From contig JBAOIN010000012.1 in assembly GCA_037045455.1 (NCBI GenBank), positions 1 through 64,000 of the forward strand: DNA of 64,000 nt. Direction: 5' to 3'. The first letter of the stretch is position 1, and every line of letters begins with the position of its first letter. The stretch is from JADKAV01 sp037045455 (GTDB lineage: Bacteria > Actinomycetota > Actinomycetes > S36-B12 > UBA10799). A model generated the notes under the pieces. It searched no databases. It saw only the letters and a program-made list of their open reading frames with translations, and was not told the origin of the DNA. A program made the position numbers and the translations under genes. Of the stretch, positions 24,119 through 32,785 are shown in pieces.

Positions 24119-26791
24119 ATGTCCGCACTTCGTCGTTTGGCTGTGCCGATCGCCGTCCTCGGCGCCCTCGCCGTGGCCGCACCCGCACAGGCCGACCCCG
24201 GCACCTACGGCAAGAACGACGGAGGCGGTTTCCGCAACGTGCTGCCACCGGGAGAGAACGGCCTGGACACGCTCGGACAGATCCTCGGGTTCCGCAGCAC
24301 AGGCGCACTGCCCAAGCACTGGGCTGACCAGCAGCCGCTTTACGACGGCCTGCTCTACGCCTCCCCCACGCTCACCGAGGACCAGGTCGGCGACTACTAC
24401 AAGGACGCCACGTTCGGCGTCAAGAAGTCCGACCGCGCCAAGACCATCACCCCACGCAAGGGAGTGACGATCCTGCGCGACAAGCAGTACGGTGTCCCCC
24501 GTATCTACGGCAAGACCCGGCAGGACACGATGTTCGGCGCCGGCTACGCCTCGGCCAACGACCGGCTGTTCCTGATGGACGTGCTGCGTCACACGGGCCG
24601 CGCCAACCTAGCCAGCTTCCTGGGCGGGGCGAACCTCAATTCCGACGCCAGCCAGTGGCAGAACAACGCCTATACCAACGACGACCTCAAGAAGATGCTG
24701 AAGGCGCCGGCCCACGGCAGCCAGAAGGAATGGGACAAGCTGCGCAAGGACGTCAACAGCTACGTCGACGGCATCAACGCCTACATCCAGAAGGCGCGCA
24801 AGAACGGCAACTTCCTGCCGGGTGAGTACACCGCACTCGGTGCCGAACTCAAGGACTGGAAGGCCACCGACGTCATGGCCACCGCCTCACTGTTCGGCGG
24901 CATCTTCGGCCGCGGCGGTGGCGCTGAAGTGGTGTCGGCGCAGATCCTGCGCGCCCTGCAGTCGCGTTTCGGCGCCGACGAGGGCAAGGCGATCTGGACC
25001 GGCTTCCGTTCCAAGAACAACCCGATCGCGCCGACGACGATCCCGGGAAGCTTCCCGTACGAGACCGCCGACTCCTTCTCGCCCAAGGGTCTGGCGCTGC
25101 CGGACACCGGTACCACGGTGACTCCCGCGAAGATCATCTCCGGGGACGGTGCGACGACCTCGTCCTCCTCGGCGATGTCGGTGGGTGACGCGATCCAGCA
25201 GGAGCAGCTCGACGGTCACCACTCCAACTGGGAACTGCTGACGGCGGACCACTCCACCAACGGCCACCCGCTCGGCGTGCTCGGCCCGCAGGTCGGCTAC
25301 TACCTTCCGCAGGTGCTCATGGAGCTGGAGCTGCACGGTCCCGGCATCGACGCCCGCGGTGCGGCGTTCCCCGGCGTGAGCATGTACGTCCAGCTCGGCC
25401 GCGGTACGGACTACGCCTGGAGCGCTACCTCCGCCGGGTCGGACAACGTGGACACGTTCGCGGAGGTGCTCTGCGGCGGTAGCAAGCACAAGTACATGTA
25501 CAAGGGCAAGTGCCGCAAGATGGAGAAGCTGGTCCGCAACGAGTCGTGGAAGCCGAACGCTGCGGACTCGACCCCGAAGGGCTCGGCCAAGCTGACGGTC
25601 TACCGCACGGTGCACGGGCTGGTGACCCACTACGGCACAGTGGGCGGCAAGAAGGTGGCCTACGTGACCGCTCGCACGACCTACCTGCACGAGGCGGACT
25701 CCATCCTCGGGTTCCGCAAGTTCAACCAGGCCAGCGAGATGTCGAGCCCGAAGAAGTTCCAGGCGTCGGCTTCGAAGATCGCGTTCACGTTCAACTGGGC
25801 ATACATCAACTCCAAGCACACCGCGTACTACCTGTCCGGGGCCTACCCCAAGCGGGCCAAGGGCACCTCGCCGGACTTCCCGGTCCTGGGCACGGGCAAG
25901 TACGACTGGCAGGGGTTCGACGCGACGAACTACACCGAGGACCTGCTGGGTTCGGCCAAGCACCCGCAGACCGTCGACCAGGACGTGATGGTGTCGTGGA
26001 ACAACAAGCCGGCCAAGAACTGGTCGGCCGCTGACGACCAATGGGGCTACGGGCCGTTCTACCGCTCGAACCTCATCCAGGAGAAGTTGGTCGCTGCGGT
26101 GAGCGGTGGTCAGAAGGTCGGTCTGGCGCAGGTCGCGCAGGCGATGGAGGAATCTGCCACGCAGGACATCCGGATGATCAAGCTGCTACCCACGCTGCTG
26201 GATGCCATGGGCACGATCTCGGATCCGCAGGTGCAAGCCGCGGTCGACGAGTTGAAGGCCTGGGCTGCTGACGGTGGCCACCGCCGCGACCTCGACAAGG
26301 ACGGCGCCTTCGAGCACACCAAGGCAATCCAGATCCTGGACGCCTGGTGGCCGAAGCTGCTGACCGCGCAGTTCCAGCCCGGACTCGGGCAGGAGTCGTT
26401 CGATGCCCTGCAGCAGATGATCTCGTTCGGCGCGAACTCCAGCCGGCCGAGTGCACCGGGCTTCTCCGACGGCTGGTGGACCTACAGCCTGCAGGACCTG
26501 CAGCGGGTGCTGACCGGGGCGCCCGTGACCGGTGGTCTGCCGCAGGCGTTCTGCGGCGGCGGCGACAAGGCTGCGTGTGCCACGGCGCTGCAGGACTCGC
26601 TGAAGGCCGCTCTGGCTGTGACGCCGGCGCAGCTCTACGGGACCGGAGCCTGTGCTACCGACCCGCAGCCGTCGTGTTGGAACGCCAACCGGGCGCGGGT
26701 CACGGCGGGCATCACCAAGCCCAGCGTGTACCCGTTCCAGAACCGCCCGACCTTCCAGCAGGCCGTGAGCGTGCAGAAGAAGGTCAAGTAG
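24119..26791 (+). CDS. Secreted penicillin-acylase-family amidase
   Basis: An 890-residue Ntn-hydrolase precursor. Residues 1-25 form a signal peptide ending APAQA. The predicted alpha chain runs to about residue 368 and autoproteolysis would expose Ser369 in DGHHSNWELLTADHSTNGHP, the nucleophile at the beta-chain N-terminus; LGRGTDYAWSATSAGSDNVD downstream is the usual oxyanion/substrate region. Family members cleave side-chain amides of penicillins, acyl-homoserine lactones or similar. GGGAGG lies seven bases before the ATG at 24119. The gene is monocistronic with a strong hairpin after the stop. The natural substrate cannot be told. Confidence 0.92.
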   Translation: MSALRRLAVPIAVLGALAVAAPAQADPGTYGKNDGGGFRNVLPPGENGLDTLGQILGFRSTGALPKHWADQQPLYDGLLYASPTLTEDQVGDYYKDATFGVKKSDRAKTITPRKGVTILRDKQYGVPRIYGKTRQDTMFGAGYASANDRLFLMDVLRHTGRANLASFLGGANLNSDASQWQNNAYTNDDLKKMLKAPAHGSQKEWDKLRKDVNSYVDGINAYIQKARKNGNFLPGEYTALGAELKDWKATDVMATASLFGGIFGRGGGAEVVSAQILRALQSRFGADEGKAIWTGFRSKNNPIAPTTIPGSFPYETADSFSPKGLALPDTGTTVTPAKIISGDGATTSSSSAMSVGDAIQQEQLDGHHSNWELLTADHSTNGHPLGVLGPQVGYYLPQVLMELELHGPGIDARGAAFPGVSMYVQLGRGTDYAWSATSAGSDNVDTFAEVLCGGSKHKYMYKGKCRKMEKLVRNESWKPNAADSTPKGSAKLTVYRTVHGLVTHYGTVGGKKVAYVTARTTYLHEADSILGFRKFNQASEMSSPKKFQASASKIAFTFNWAYINSKHTAYYLSGAYPKRAKGTSPDFPVLGTGKYDWQGFDATNYTEDLLGSAKHPQTVDQDVMVSWNNKPAKNWSAADDQWGYGPFYRSNLIQEKLVAAVSGGQKVGLAQVAQAMEESATQDIRMIKLLPTLLDAMGTISDPQVQAAVDELKAWAADGGHRRDLDKDGAFEHTKAIQILDAWWPKLLTAQFQPGLGQESFDALQQMISFGANSSRPSAPGFSDGWWTYSLQDLQRVLTGAPVTGGLPQAFCGGGDKAACATALQDSLKAALAVTPAQLYGTGACATDPQPSCWNANRARVTAGITKPSVYPFQNRPTFQQAVSVQKKVK

Positions 26792-26796
26792 CGCCA

Positions 26797-26841
26797 GCAA
26801 TGTGCCGGGTGGGCTAGTCAGTTGCCTGCCTGGCACATTGC
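26797..26841 (+). terminator. Hairpin terminator after penicillin acylase
   Basis: GCAATGTGCC at 26797-26806 pairs with GGCACATTGC at 26832-26841, and the inner bases continue the stem to about 18 pairs with G-U wobbles around a nine-base loop. It begins six bases after the stop codon. The following TTGTGCGG is a weak U-tract. Confidence 0.6.
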
Positions 26842-26929
26842 TTGTGCGGTGGGGGAACGAGTCCGCTCCGCCTAACCGTCCTCGGCCTGCGGCCTCGTCC
26901 TCTGCGAATCCAGGCATCCGCTCCGCGCG

Positions 26930-26958
26930 AAAAGGGACCCACAAGGGGTCCCCTTTTC
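26930..26958 (-). terminator. Terminator of the tRNA-Ser gene
   Basis: Read on the minus strand, AAAAGGGGACCC, a five-base loop and GGGTCCCTTTT make a compact hairpin with a T-run. It begins five bases after the tRNA 3' end, the expected place for an intrinsic terminator. Confidence 0.85.
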
Positions 26959-26962
26959 TACG

Positions 26963-27048
26963 CGGAGGATAGCGGGATTCGAACCCGCGAGGGCTTGCAC
27001 CCAACCCGCTTTCCAAGCGAGCGCCATAGGCCACTAGGCGAATCCTCC
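26963..27048 (-). tRNA. tRNA-Ser (anticodon GGA)
   Basis: An 86-base tRNA with a long variable arm. The acceptor stem GGAGGAT pairs with ATCCTCC, followed by a G discriminator; CCA is not encoded. The D-arm is GCCTAGTGGCCTATGGC, the anticodon stem-loop CGCTTGGAAAGCG places GGA at 27014-27012, and the T-arm is CGCGGGTTCGAATCCCGC. It reads UCC and UCU serine codons. It is divergent from the SRP RNA gene, with promoters in the 41 bases between. Confidence 0.95.
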
Positions 27049-27089
27049 ACCGTCGATGGTACGGGTCGACCCGGGCCGCGTATCCTGGT

Positions 27090-27183
27090 GGGGACCCCTC
27101 GTGCGGCGGCATCATGCCCAACTCCCCCAGGGCCGGAAGGCAGCAAGGGTAAGCGTGCTCTGCCGGGTGCGCGAGGGGTCCCT
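27090..27183 (+). ncRNA. ffs: Signal recognition particle RNA, small bacterial type
   Basis: The conserved domain IV reads CCAGGGCCGGAAGGCAGCAA, the Ffh (SRP54) binding site with its GNRA-type loop. The ends GGGACCCCTCG and CGAGGGGTCCC pair to close the hairpin. A -10 element TATCCT at 27081-27086 places the start near 27091. The RNA pairs with Ffh to target membrane proteins. Its position between tRNA-Ser and dnaX is common in actinobacteria. Confidence 0.95.
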
Positions 27184-27189
27184 TTGTAC

Positions 27190-28014
27190 TCAGTGCCGCC
27201 GATCGGCTTGGACCGAACGGACGAACTCATGCACGCGGCGCAATCCACTCCACGAGGTGTCGAAGATGCCACCACCGAGCGCGATGTTGATGCCCAGCAA
27301 CAGCGAGCCGACAACGAGCGCGCCACAGAAGGCCCATCCCCAGGTACCGGACATCACGACCCCCACGAGCGTGAGCGCGAACATCACGATGAGCCCGGTG
27401 AACGGCCGCCCCTCGTCGAGCATGCGCTGCCAGTCCGACTTGTCTGAGGTCACTGCTTCACTCGCAGTCCGTCCAGCAGTCGGCGCTGCCAGTGCCTCAT
27501 CGAGGCCATCGGACACCTCGATCGGGAGGGCGAGCGCGATCCGGCCCAGTGACTCCTCGGGATCGCCAGGCACTTCATGGAGAAACTCAACTCCGTTGAT
27601 GTGCATGAAGAACTTCTTGAACGTGATCGCACCTACGCGGCTGATCTCGTCCAGCGACAACAGGGTCGAGCCGATCTCGTCTGCTTTGAGGGTCATGATC
27701 ACCCCACTACCCACCGTGCAAAACGCGGCATAGACCGTCCCGAACGAGGACTTCAACTTCGTCGAACCACCATCGCCGAGCAAACCCTCGCCGCAGTTGG
27801 TGATCAGTACCGCCGGAATGAGCCGGGGCTGGAAGCCTTCGGGAAGGACGGCATCCCCTTCGGAGATCGCCGTCAGGCCCGCACTGGCCGCGTGGAAGCC
27901 CACGGCCTGATAGTCGCTTGGCATTCTGTACTTGCCGACTGCTTCGATGAGTTCGTTCAGATCGTCCTCGACCTGTTGTGCATACGGTGGCTTGACTTCC
28001 TCAGTGCTGCTCAT
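27190..28014 (-). CDS. Hypothetical protein with C-terminal membrane hairpin
   Basis: A 274-residue protein I do not recognise. Residues 1-170 look soluble, with PYAQQVEDDLNELIEAVGKY, a middle beta-rich stretch (LIPAVLITNCGEGLLGDGG), and FFMHINGVEFLHEVPGDPEE. Two membrane segments lie at about 205-225 (FTGLIVMFALTLVGVVM) and 229-249 (FCGALVVGSLLLGINIALGG). GGGAGG sits before the ATG at 28014. It is convergent with the SRP RNA and divergent from dnaX. The 184 bases between it and dnaX hold the dnaX promoter and nothing else I recognise. Function unknown. Confidence 0.7.
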   Translation of the reverse strand: MSSTEEVKPPYAQQVEDDLNELIEAVGKYRMPSDYQAVGFHAASAGLTAISEGDAVLPEGFQPRLIPAVLITNCGEGLLGDGGSTKLKSSFGTVYAAFCTVGSGVIMTLKADEIGSTLLSLDEISRVGAITFKKFFMHINGVEFLHEVPGDPEESLGRIALALPIEVSDGLDEALAAPTAGRTASEAVTSDKSDWQRMLDEGRPFTGLIVMFALTLVGVVMSGTWGWAFCGALVVGSLLLGINIALGGGIFDTSWSGLRRVHEFVRSVQADRRH

Positions 28015-28198
28015 GGCATCCTCCCTCGCGACGGCGACCCTTCAACGCTTACAACGAAGGCCACCAGCGACCAGGCCAGCGCGTCACCTGTTCTGGGGAC
28101 GACGCGGTCCGCATGCGACGAATCGGCCCGCACGCCGCGGGCAGGCAGATGCCCTAGACCCGCCCCCGCCTGTCGCACCCGAGCCGTAGTCTGGACCG

Positions 28199-29567
28199 GT
28201 GGCATTGGCCCTCTACCGCAAGTACCGCCCCGGACGCTTCGACGACGTCATCGGGCAGGAGCACGTCACCGAACCGCTGAAGCGGGCGATCGACAGCGAC
28301 CGGGTCCACCACGCCTATCTGTTCTCCGGCCCGCGCGGGTGCGGCAAGACCTCCAGCGCCCGCATCCTGGCCCGCTCGTCTGAACTGCGAGAAGGGGCCG
28401 ACGTCGCAACCGTGCGAGGAGTGCGACTCCTGCATCGCGCTCGCCCCCAACGGCCCCGGCGGCCTGGACGTCATCGAGATGGACGCGGCGACCCACGGCT
28501 TGGTCGATGACGCCCGGGAGTTGCGCGAGCGCGCGATGTTCGTGCCCGCTCAGAGCCGGTACAAGGTGTACATCATCGACGAGGCCCACCAGCTCGGCCC
28601 GGGTGCGGCCAACGCCCTGCTCAAGCTCATCGAGGAACCCCCGGAGCACGTGCGGTTCGTGTTCGCCACTACCGAGCCGGACAAGATCATCGGCACCATC
28701 CGGTCCCGCACCCATCACTACGCGTTCCGCCTGGTCCCAGCCCGTGTGCTTGCCAAACACCTCGGGGCTGTGTGTGACGCCGAAGGCGTCCCGGCCGAAC
28801 CCGCCGCGCTAGCCCTGGTGGCCCGCGCCGGTGAGGGTTCGGTGCGCGACTCGATGTCCATCCTGGGTCAGCTCGTGAGTGGCACCGGCCCTGACGGCCT
28901 TACGTACGACACGGCTGTGCAACAGCTCGGGGTCACGGACTCCTCCCTGCTCGACGACGTGACCTCCGCGATCGCGGCTGGCGACGTGGCCCGGCTGTTC
29001 GTGCGGATCGGGGATGTCGTGGACTCAGGGCACGACCCGCGCCGCTTTGTGACCGACCTGCTGGAGCGCTTCCGGGATCTGCTCGTGCTGCATGTGCTGG
29101 GGGTCGACAAAGCCGCCCAGCTCGTCGACCTGCCCGAGGATCGACTGCCCGAACTGCATGAGATGGCTCAAGGATTCGGCCGCGCTGAGCTCAACCGGAT
29201 TGCCGACGCCCTGTCCGACGCCCTGTCGGAACTGCGTGGTGCGACTGCTCCTCGCCTGCATCTGGAACTGCTGATGTCGGAGGTCTGCCTGCCGTCCGGT
29301 GTCAACGACAATCTGGACATGCTGGCCCGGCTCGACCGCCTCGAGCGGCGGCTGGAAACCGTGGCCGGCCGGGCAGCCGCGGCCCCGGTGGAAGCCACAC
29401 CCGCTCCGGCCCCAGCACCGGCAGCAGCGCCAACCCCGAAACCCAAGCCCAAGCCCGCCGCCCCCGCGCCCACGGGTGCGCGCAAACCGCCCGGACCACC
29501 GCCGGCACCCAGCGTCCGGCAGCCTCCGACAACTCCGCAGCCGGTGACGCGCAGCCGCAGCCGGTGA
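28199..29567 (+). CDS. dnaX: DNA polymerase III subunit gamma/tau (frameshifted)
   Basis: The clamp-loader ATPase opens ALALYRKYRPGRFDDVIGQE, with Walker A GPRGCGKTSSAR near residue 44, then, after removing one base near 28380, the zinc motif C-x8-C-x2-C-x2-C (LNCEKG, PCEECDSC), Walker B YIIDEAHQL, and sensor 1 FVFATTEPDKI. A proline/alanine linker (PKPKPKPAAPAP) ends at a TGA in this frame, while the tau-specific C-terminal part continues in another frame. The GTG at 28199 lies 10 bases after a TAGTCT -10 element, suggesting leaderless translation. Breaks in an essential gene point to sequence errors. Confidence 0.9.
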
Positions 29568-29989
29568 GTTCCGGCGACGTGACGCTGGACCGGGTGCGCG
29601 ACTTGTGGCCTCGGGTTCTGGACCGGGTCCGGGATGGCAGCCGCGTGGCGTACCTGCTGGTGCGGGAAACGAAGCCGATTTCGCTGTCCAACAACATCCT
29701 CACGCTCAGCCAGTCGAACAGCGGTGCCCTCGCGGCGTTCATGCAGGGCGGGCATGCGGAGCGCGTCCGGCAGGCCATCCTGGACGAGCTCAAACTCGAC
29801 GTGACGGTCGAGATGACGCTGGGCGATTCCGCCGCTCCGGCGAAGGCTGCACCCGCCCCGGAACCGGTCGTCGAGGACGACGCCCCCCGCGAGGACGACG
29901 AGGCGATCGATGCCAGCCCGGAGAACGGCCTGGCACTGCTGGAACGGGAACTGGGGGCGCGCAAGATCACCGAGTTCGAGGCGGAGTAG
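29564..29989 (+). CDS. dnaX: C-terminal domain of DnaX (tau), out of frame with the ATPase part
   Basis: This frame encodes SGDVTLDRVRDLWPRVLDRV, then NNILTLSQSNSGALAAFMQG, the fold found at the C-terminus of actinobacterial DnaX after the Pro-rich linker. Upstream codons in the same frame (ASDNSAAGDAQPQPVSSGDV) read as linker, so the shift lies within the linker at about 29500-29520. The first GTG overlaps the preceding stop (GTGA), so separate translation by coupling is formally possible. The likeliest reading is one gene of about 595 residues with an indel; no slippery heptamer is present. Confidence 0.75.
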   Translation: MSSGDVTLDRVRDLWPRVLDRVRDGSRVAYLLVRETKPISLSNNILTLSQSNSGALAAFMQGGHAERVRQAILDELKLDVTVEMTLGDSAAPAKAAPAPEPVVEDDAPREDDEAIDASPENGLALLERELGARKITEFEAE

Positions 29990-30601
29990 GTGTACCAGAC
30001 CTCCTACGAAGGCGCCCTGCAGGAGCTCATCGACCAGTTGCAGCGGTTGCCCGCCGTCGGCCCGAAGGGCGCCCAGCGCATCGCCTACTACCTGCTGGAG
30101 GCCGAGCGGGAGGATGTCGAGTCGCTGTCCACGGCGCTGCTCGCGGTCAAGGACCGGCTGAGCGTCTGCCGGATCTGCCACAACACCGCCGAGGGTGAGT
30201 TGTGCCGGATCTGCCGTGACGACACCCGCGACCCCACCGTGCTCTGCGTGGTGGAGGAGCCCAAGGACGTCATCGCGATCGAGCGGACCCGGGAGTTCAC
30301 GGGGAGATATCACGTGCTGGGCGGGGTACTTGATCCCATGCGCGGTATCGGGCCGGACCAGTTGACCATCAAGGGTCTGTTCCAGCGGCTGTCCGACGGT
30401 GCGGTCAGCGAGGTCGTGCTGGCCACCGATCCGAACACCGAGGGCGAGGCGACGGCGGCGTATCTCGGGAGACAACTGGCCTTGATCGGGGTCACCGTGA
30501 CACGGTTGGCCAGTGGGTTGCCGATGGGCGGCGACCTGGAACTTGCCGACGAGGTCACCCTCGGTCGGGCTTTCGCAGGACGCAGGAGGATCGATGAGTG
30601 A
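29990..30601 (+). CDS. recR: Recombination protein RecR
   Basis: A 203-residue RecR: a helix-hairpin-helix at the N-terminus (LQRLPAVGPKGAQRIAYYLL), the Cys4 zinc finger CRICHNTAEGELCRIC near residues 61-76, and a Toprim domain (LCVVEEPKDVIAIERT, YHVLGGVLDPMRGIGPD, ATDPNTEGEATAAYL). It acts with RecO in loading RecA at single-strand gaps. It begins at a GTG directly after the dnaX stop and overlaps the next gene by 8 bases, so dnaX-recR-DUF5063 forms an operon. Confidence 0.95.
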   Translation: MYQTSYEGALQELIDQLQRLPAVGPKGAQRIAYYLLEAEREDVESLSTALLAVKDRLSVCRICHNTAEGELCRICRDDTRDPTVLCVVEEPKDVIAIERTREFTGRYHVLGGVLDPMRGIGPDQLTIKGLFQRLSDGAVSEVVLATDPNTEGEATAAYLGRQLALIGVTVTRLASGLPMGGDLELADEVTLGRAFAGRRRIDE

Positions 30602-31173
30602 GTTGCCCGGGGACGAGGTGGCGTTGAGCGCTCCCCCCACTCCCGAGGATGCCGGAGCGCGGGCATTGTGCGACGAAACAGCCGCCGTGGTCCAGGACTT
30701 CGTGCGGGCCATCGAGCAGGTCGCGGGCGGCGGGTTGCACGACACCGCCATCTCGCTGCTGCTGATCCACACCTCGCAGTTGGCCGCGCAAGGTGCCCGG
30801 TTGGGCGCGATCACCGACGTTGTGCCGGAAGGTCTGTACGAGCCTGACACCGGCCCGGAGCCGGAAGTCGACGCATTGCGGCTGCGGCTGGCCGACGTGT
30901 TCGCCCACGCCGACAACTACCGGACCGTGGACGATCCCTACTTCCCCGCGCCGGAGATTGTGGAGTCCTGCCTGTCCGACGACCTGTCCGGCATCGTGAC
31001 CGACCTGCTGCACGGCCTGGGCCACTACCAGGCCGGCCGCATGATCGAAGCGCTGTGGTGGTGGCAGTACGCCTACTTGTCGAGCTGGGGCGAGGACGTG
31101 CTCAACGCCCAGCAGGCGCTGCGGTCGTTGGTCGCGCATCTTGCGGCTGGATCTGGAGCCGCAAGTCGGCTGA
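30594..31173 (+). CDS. DUF5063-family protein (frameshift near the C-terminus)
   Basis: About 192 residues, acidic and helical: ALCDETAAVVQDFVRAIEQV, HADNYRTVDDPYFPAPEIVE, GLGHYQAGRMIEALWWWQYA, with YLSSWGEDVLNAQQALRSLV near the end. Proteins of this family commonly follow recR in actinobacteria; their function is unknown. AGGAGG precedes the ATG. The normal ending LRLDLEPQVG-stop at 31173 is reached only by dropping one base near 31140; otherwise the frame runs on into the convergent hydrolase gene. The overrun is therefore not trusted. Confidence 0.75.
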
Positions 31174-31199
31174 TCCCAACCCCGTTGGGCCAAACCCCC

Positions 31200-32148
31200 C
31201 TACAAACCAAGTTCGCGGTCAGCGGAGCGCACCTCTCCAGGAAACCCAACTGCAGTCGGCACGTACCAAGGCTGCGGCTCACGGCCATGGAACCCGACGT
31301 GGCCCCCGTGGTCGGTGAGTATGCACTCCACATTAGGCAGCGCCGACCAGTCCACCGCGTCGTACGGGCCCACCGGCACCATCGGATCGTCGCGGGAATG
31401 CAGGACCAGCAGCGGCACCTCGACCTCGGGCAGAAACCGGATGCTGGAGTTGACGGCGTAGTACTGTGCCGCGTCCCGCCACCCGTGCCGGGGCGCGGTG
31501 ATGGCGTTGTCGAATTCCACGATCGTGCGGGCCGCCGACGACCGCCTGCCGCTCCTCCGGCGTGTAGCGGGCGCCCGGACGCAGCACCTCCTGTTTGAGC
31601 CGGCCGACCAGGAACTTCTCGTACCAGCCGCCGGCCCGCCGGTGCAGGTGCTCAGCCCCGACGGCCAGATCCAGCGGCGCCGACACCGACACTCCGGCTA
31701 CCACTCCCGGTGTGTGCTCTCCCAGCAGTTTGATGGTGGCGTTGCCGCCGAGTGAGAAGCCCACGACCGCGGTGGGCGCCGCGAGTTCGTCGATTACGGC
31801 ACGCAGGTCCTGAGTCTTGCCACCGTGATACATGCCCACCGAGTAGTCACCGGAGGTCCCCGCCCCACGCAGATCCACCCGCGCCACCGGAAAGCCAGCC
31901 GCCAGCATGCCCTGCGCCGTCCAGCGGACGTACTCGGACTCCGCACTCCCACCCAAACCGTGGACCAGCAGAACCAGGGGCCGGTCCGGCCGGCCCTCGT
32001 GCAGGAACACCGCCAGCCGGTCACCGTCCCCGAGGTCCACCAGACGCATGCGGGCTGCAGGCAGGTCGATCCGCGGCGGGCGCAGGCGGGCGCGCACGGT
32101 CTGAAGGTGTTTGTTGGACCAGCCGCGACGGGGGACGAACTCCTCCAT
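31200..32148 (-). CDS. YheT-like alpha/beta hydrolase (frameshifted)
   Basis: An alpha/beta-hydrolase of about 315 residues. The YheT-type N-terminus (RRGWSNKHLQTVRARLRP) is followed by LLVHGLGGSAES (oxyanion region), the nucleophile elbow GFSLGGNA near residue 131, the acid in SRDDPMVP and the His in LTDHGGHVGF. One base too many near 31522 breaks the frame between ERQAVVGG and RTIVEFDNAITAP. The ATG at 32148 was chosen because the YheT motif follows directly; an open upstream extension runs through the REP-like element and is unlikely to be coding. Carboxylesterase activity is probable, substrate unknown. Confidence 0.8.
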
Positions 32149-32291
32149 GTTCCAAACCTGGCCGGACTCCCTTGCGCCCGCCAGGTTCTGACGCCGACAT
32201 GCCGTGGTTGGCACGCAGGGACGGCGTGTCGCGTTCGAAACCTGGCCACCTCGGAAGTGCAGTTCACGTACTCGGCCAAGTTTCGAACGCG
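32149..32291. repeat. REP/BIME-like element with two hairpins
   Basis: Four copies of one 15-base motif alternate in orientation. GTTCCAAACCTGGCC is at 32149-32163, an inverted diverged copy (CCAGGTTCTGAC) at 32181-32192, GTTCGAAACCTGGCC at 32233-32247, and the inverted copy GGCCAAGTTTCGAAC at 32274-32288. CGCGTTCGAAACCTGGCC (32230-32247) and its inverse at 32274-32291 pair with one mismatch. Alternating palindromic units of this kind resemble bacterial interspersed mosaic elements. It lies between the divergent YheT-like and NfeD genes. Confidence 0.65.
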
Positions 32292-32347
32292 GGGAGTTCA
32301 GCAACGGCATCGTGGCTGATGTCCGAATCCGCGGCTAGGCTGACCTT

Positions 32348-32776
32348 GTGTCCGCAGCGATCCTCTGGCTCGTCGCAGCGGTCCTGCTCGCCATCCTCGA
32401 GGTCGTGAGCCTGGACTTCGTCCTGATCATGCTGGCCGCCGGGGCTCTTGCCGGCGCAGGGGCGGCAGCACTGGGGGCGCCGATCATCGTCCAGGTCGGA
32501 GCGGCCGCCGTCGTTTCGGTTCTCGGCATCGCGGCGGTGCGGCCCATCGCTCTGCGCCACCTGAAGTCCGGTCCCTCCGCCCTGACCGGCGTCGACGCCC
32601 TGATCGGGCAGAAGGTTGTCGTCCTTGAGGACGTGACGCCGAACAGCGGCCGCGTGAAGCTCAACGGCGAGATCTGGTCGGCCCAGCTCGAGGAGGGTTG
32701 GGAACCGCTGCCCACTGACACCCCTGGAACCGTGGTTGCCATCCGCGGCGCCACTGCCATCATCCGGCCCTACTGA
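32348..32776 (+). CDS. NfeD-like membrane protein
   Basis: A 142-residue protein with two to three N-terminal helices (AAILWLVAAVLLAILEVVSL, FVLIMLAAGALAGAGAAAL, AAAVVSVLGIAAV) and a C-terminal OB-fold-like domain (TGVDALIGQKVVVLEDVTPN, GRVKLNGEIWSAQLEEGWEP). NfeD proteins partner with SPFH-domain proteins, and here the SPFH gene starts 9 bases downstream. The GTG at 32348 lies eight bases after a TAGGCT -10-like element, so the mRNA may be leaderless. Likely role: membrane-microdomain assembly. Confidence 0.88.
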   Translation: MSAAILWLVAAVLLAILEVVSLDFVLIMLAAGALAGAGAAALGAPIIVQVGAAAVVSVLGIAAVRPIALRHLKSGPSALTGVDALIGQKVVVLEDVTPNSGRVKLNGEIWSAQLEEGWEPLPTDTPGTVVAIRGATAIIRPY

Positions 32777-32785
32777 GGAGAACCC

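Noticed and set aside
26842..27447. A plus-strand open frame running through the tRNA-Ser and SRP RNA genes
   Set aside because: It overlaps two firm RNA genes and a terminator and has no ribosome-binding site or motif.
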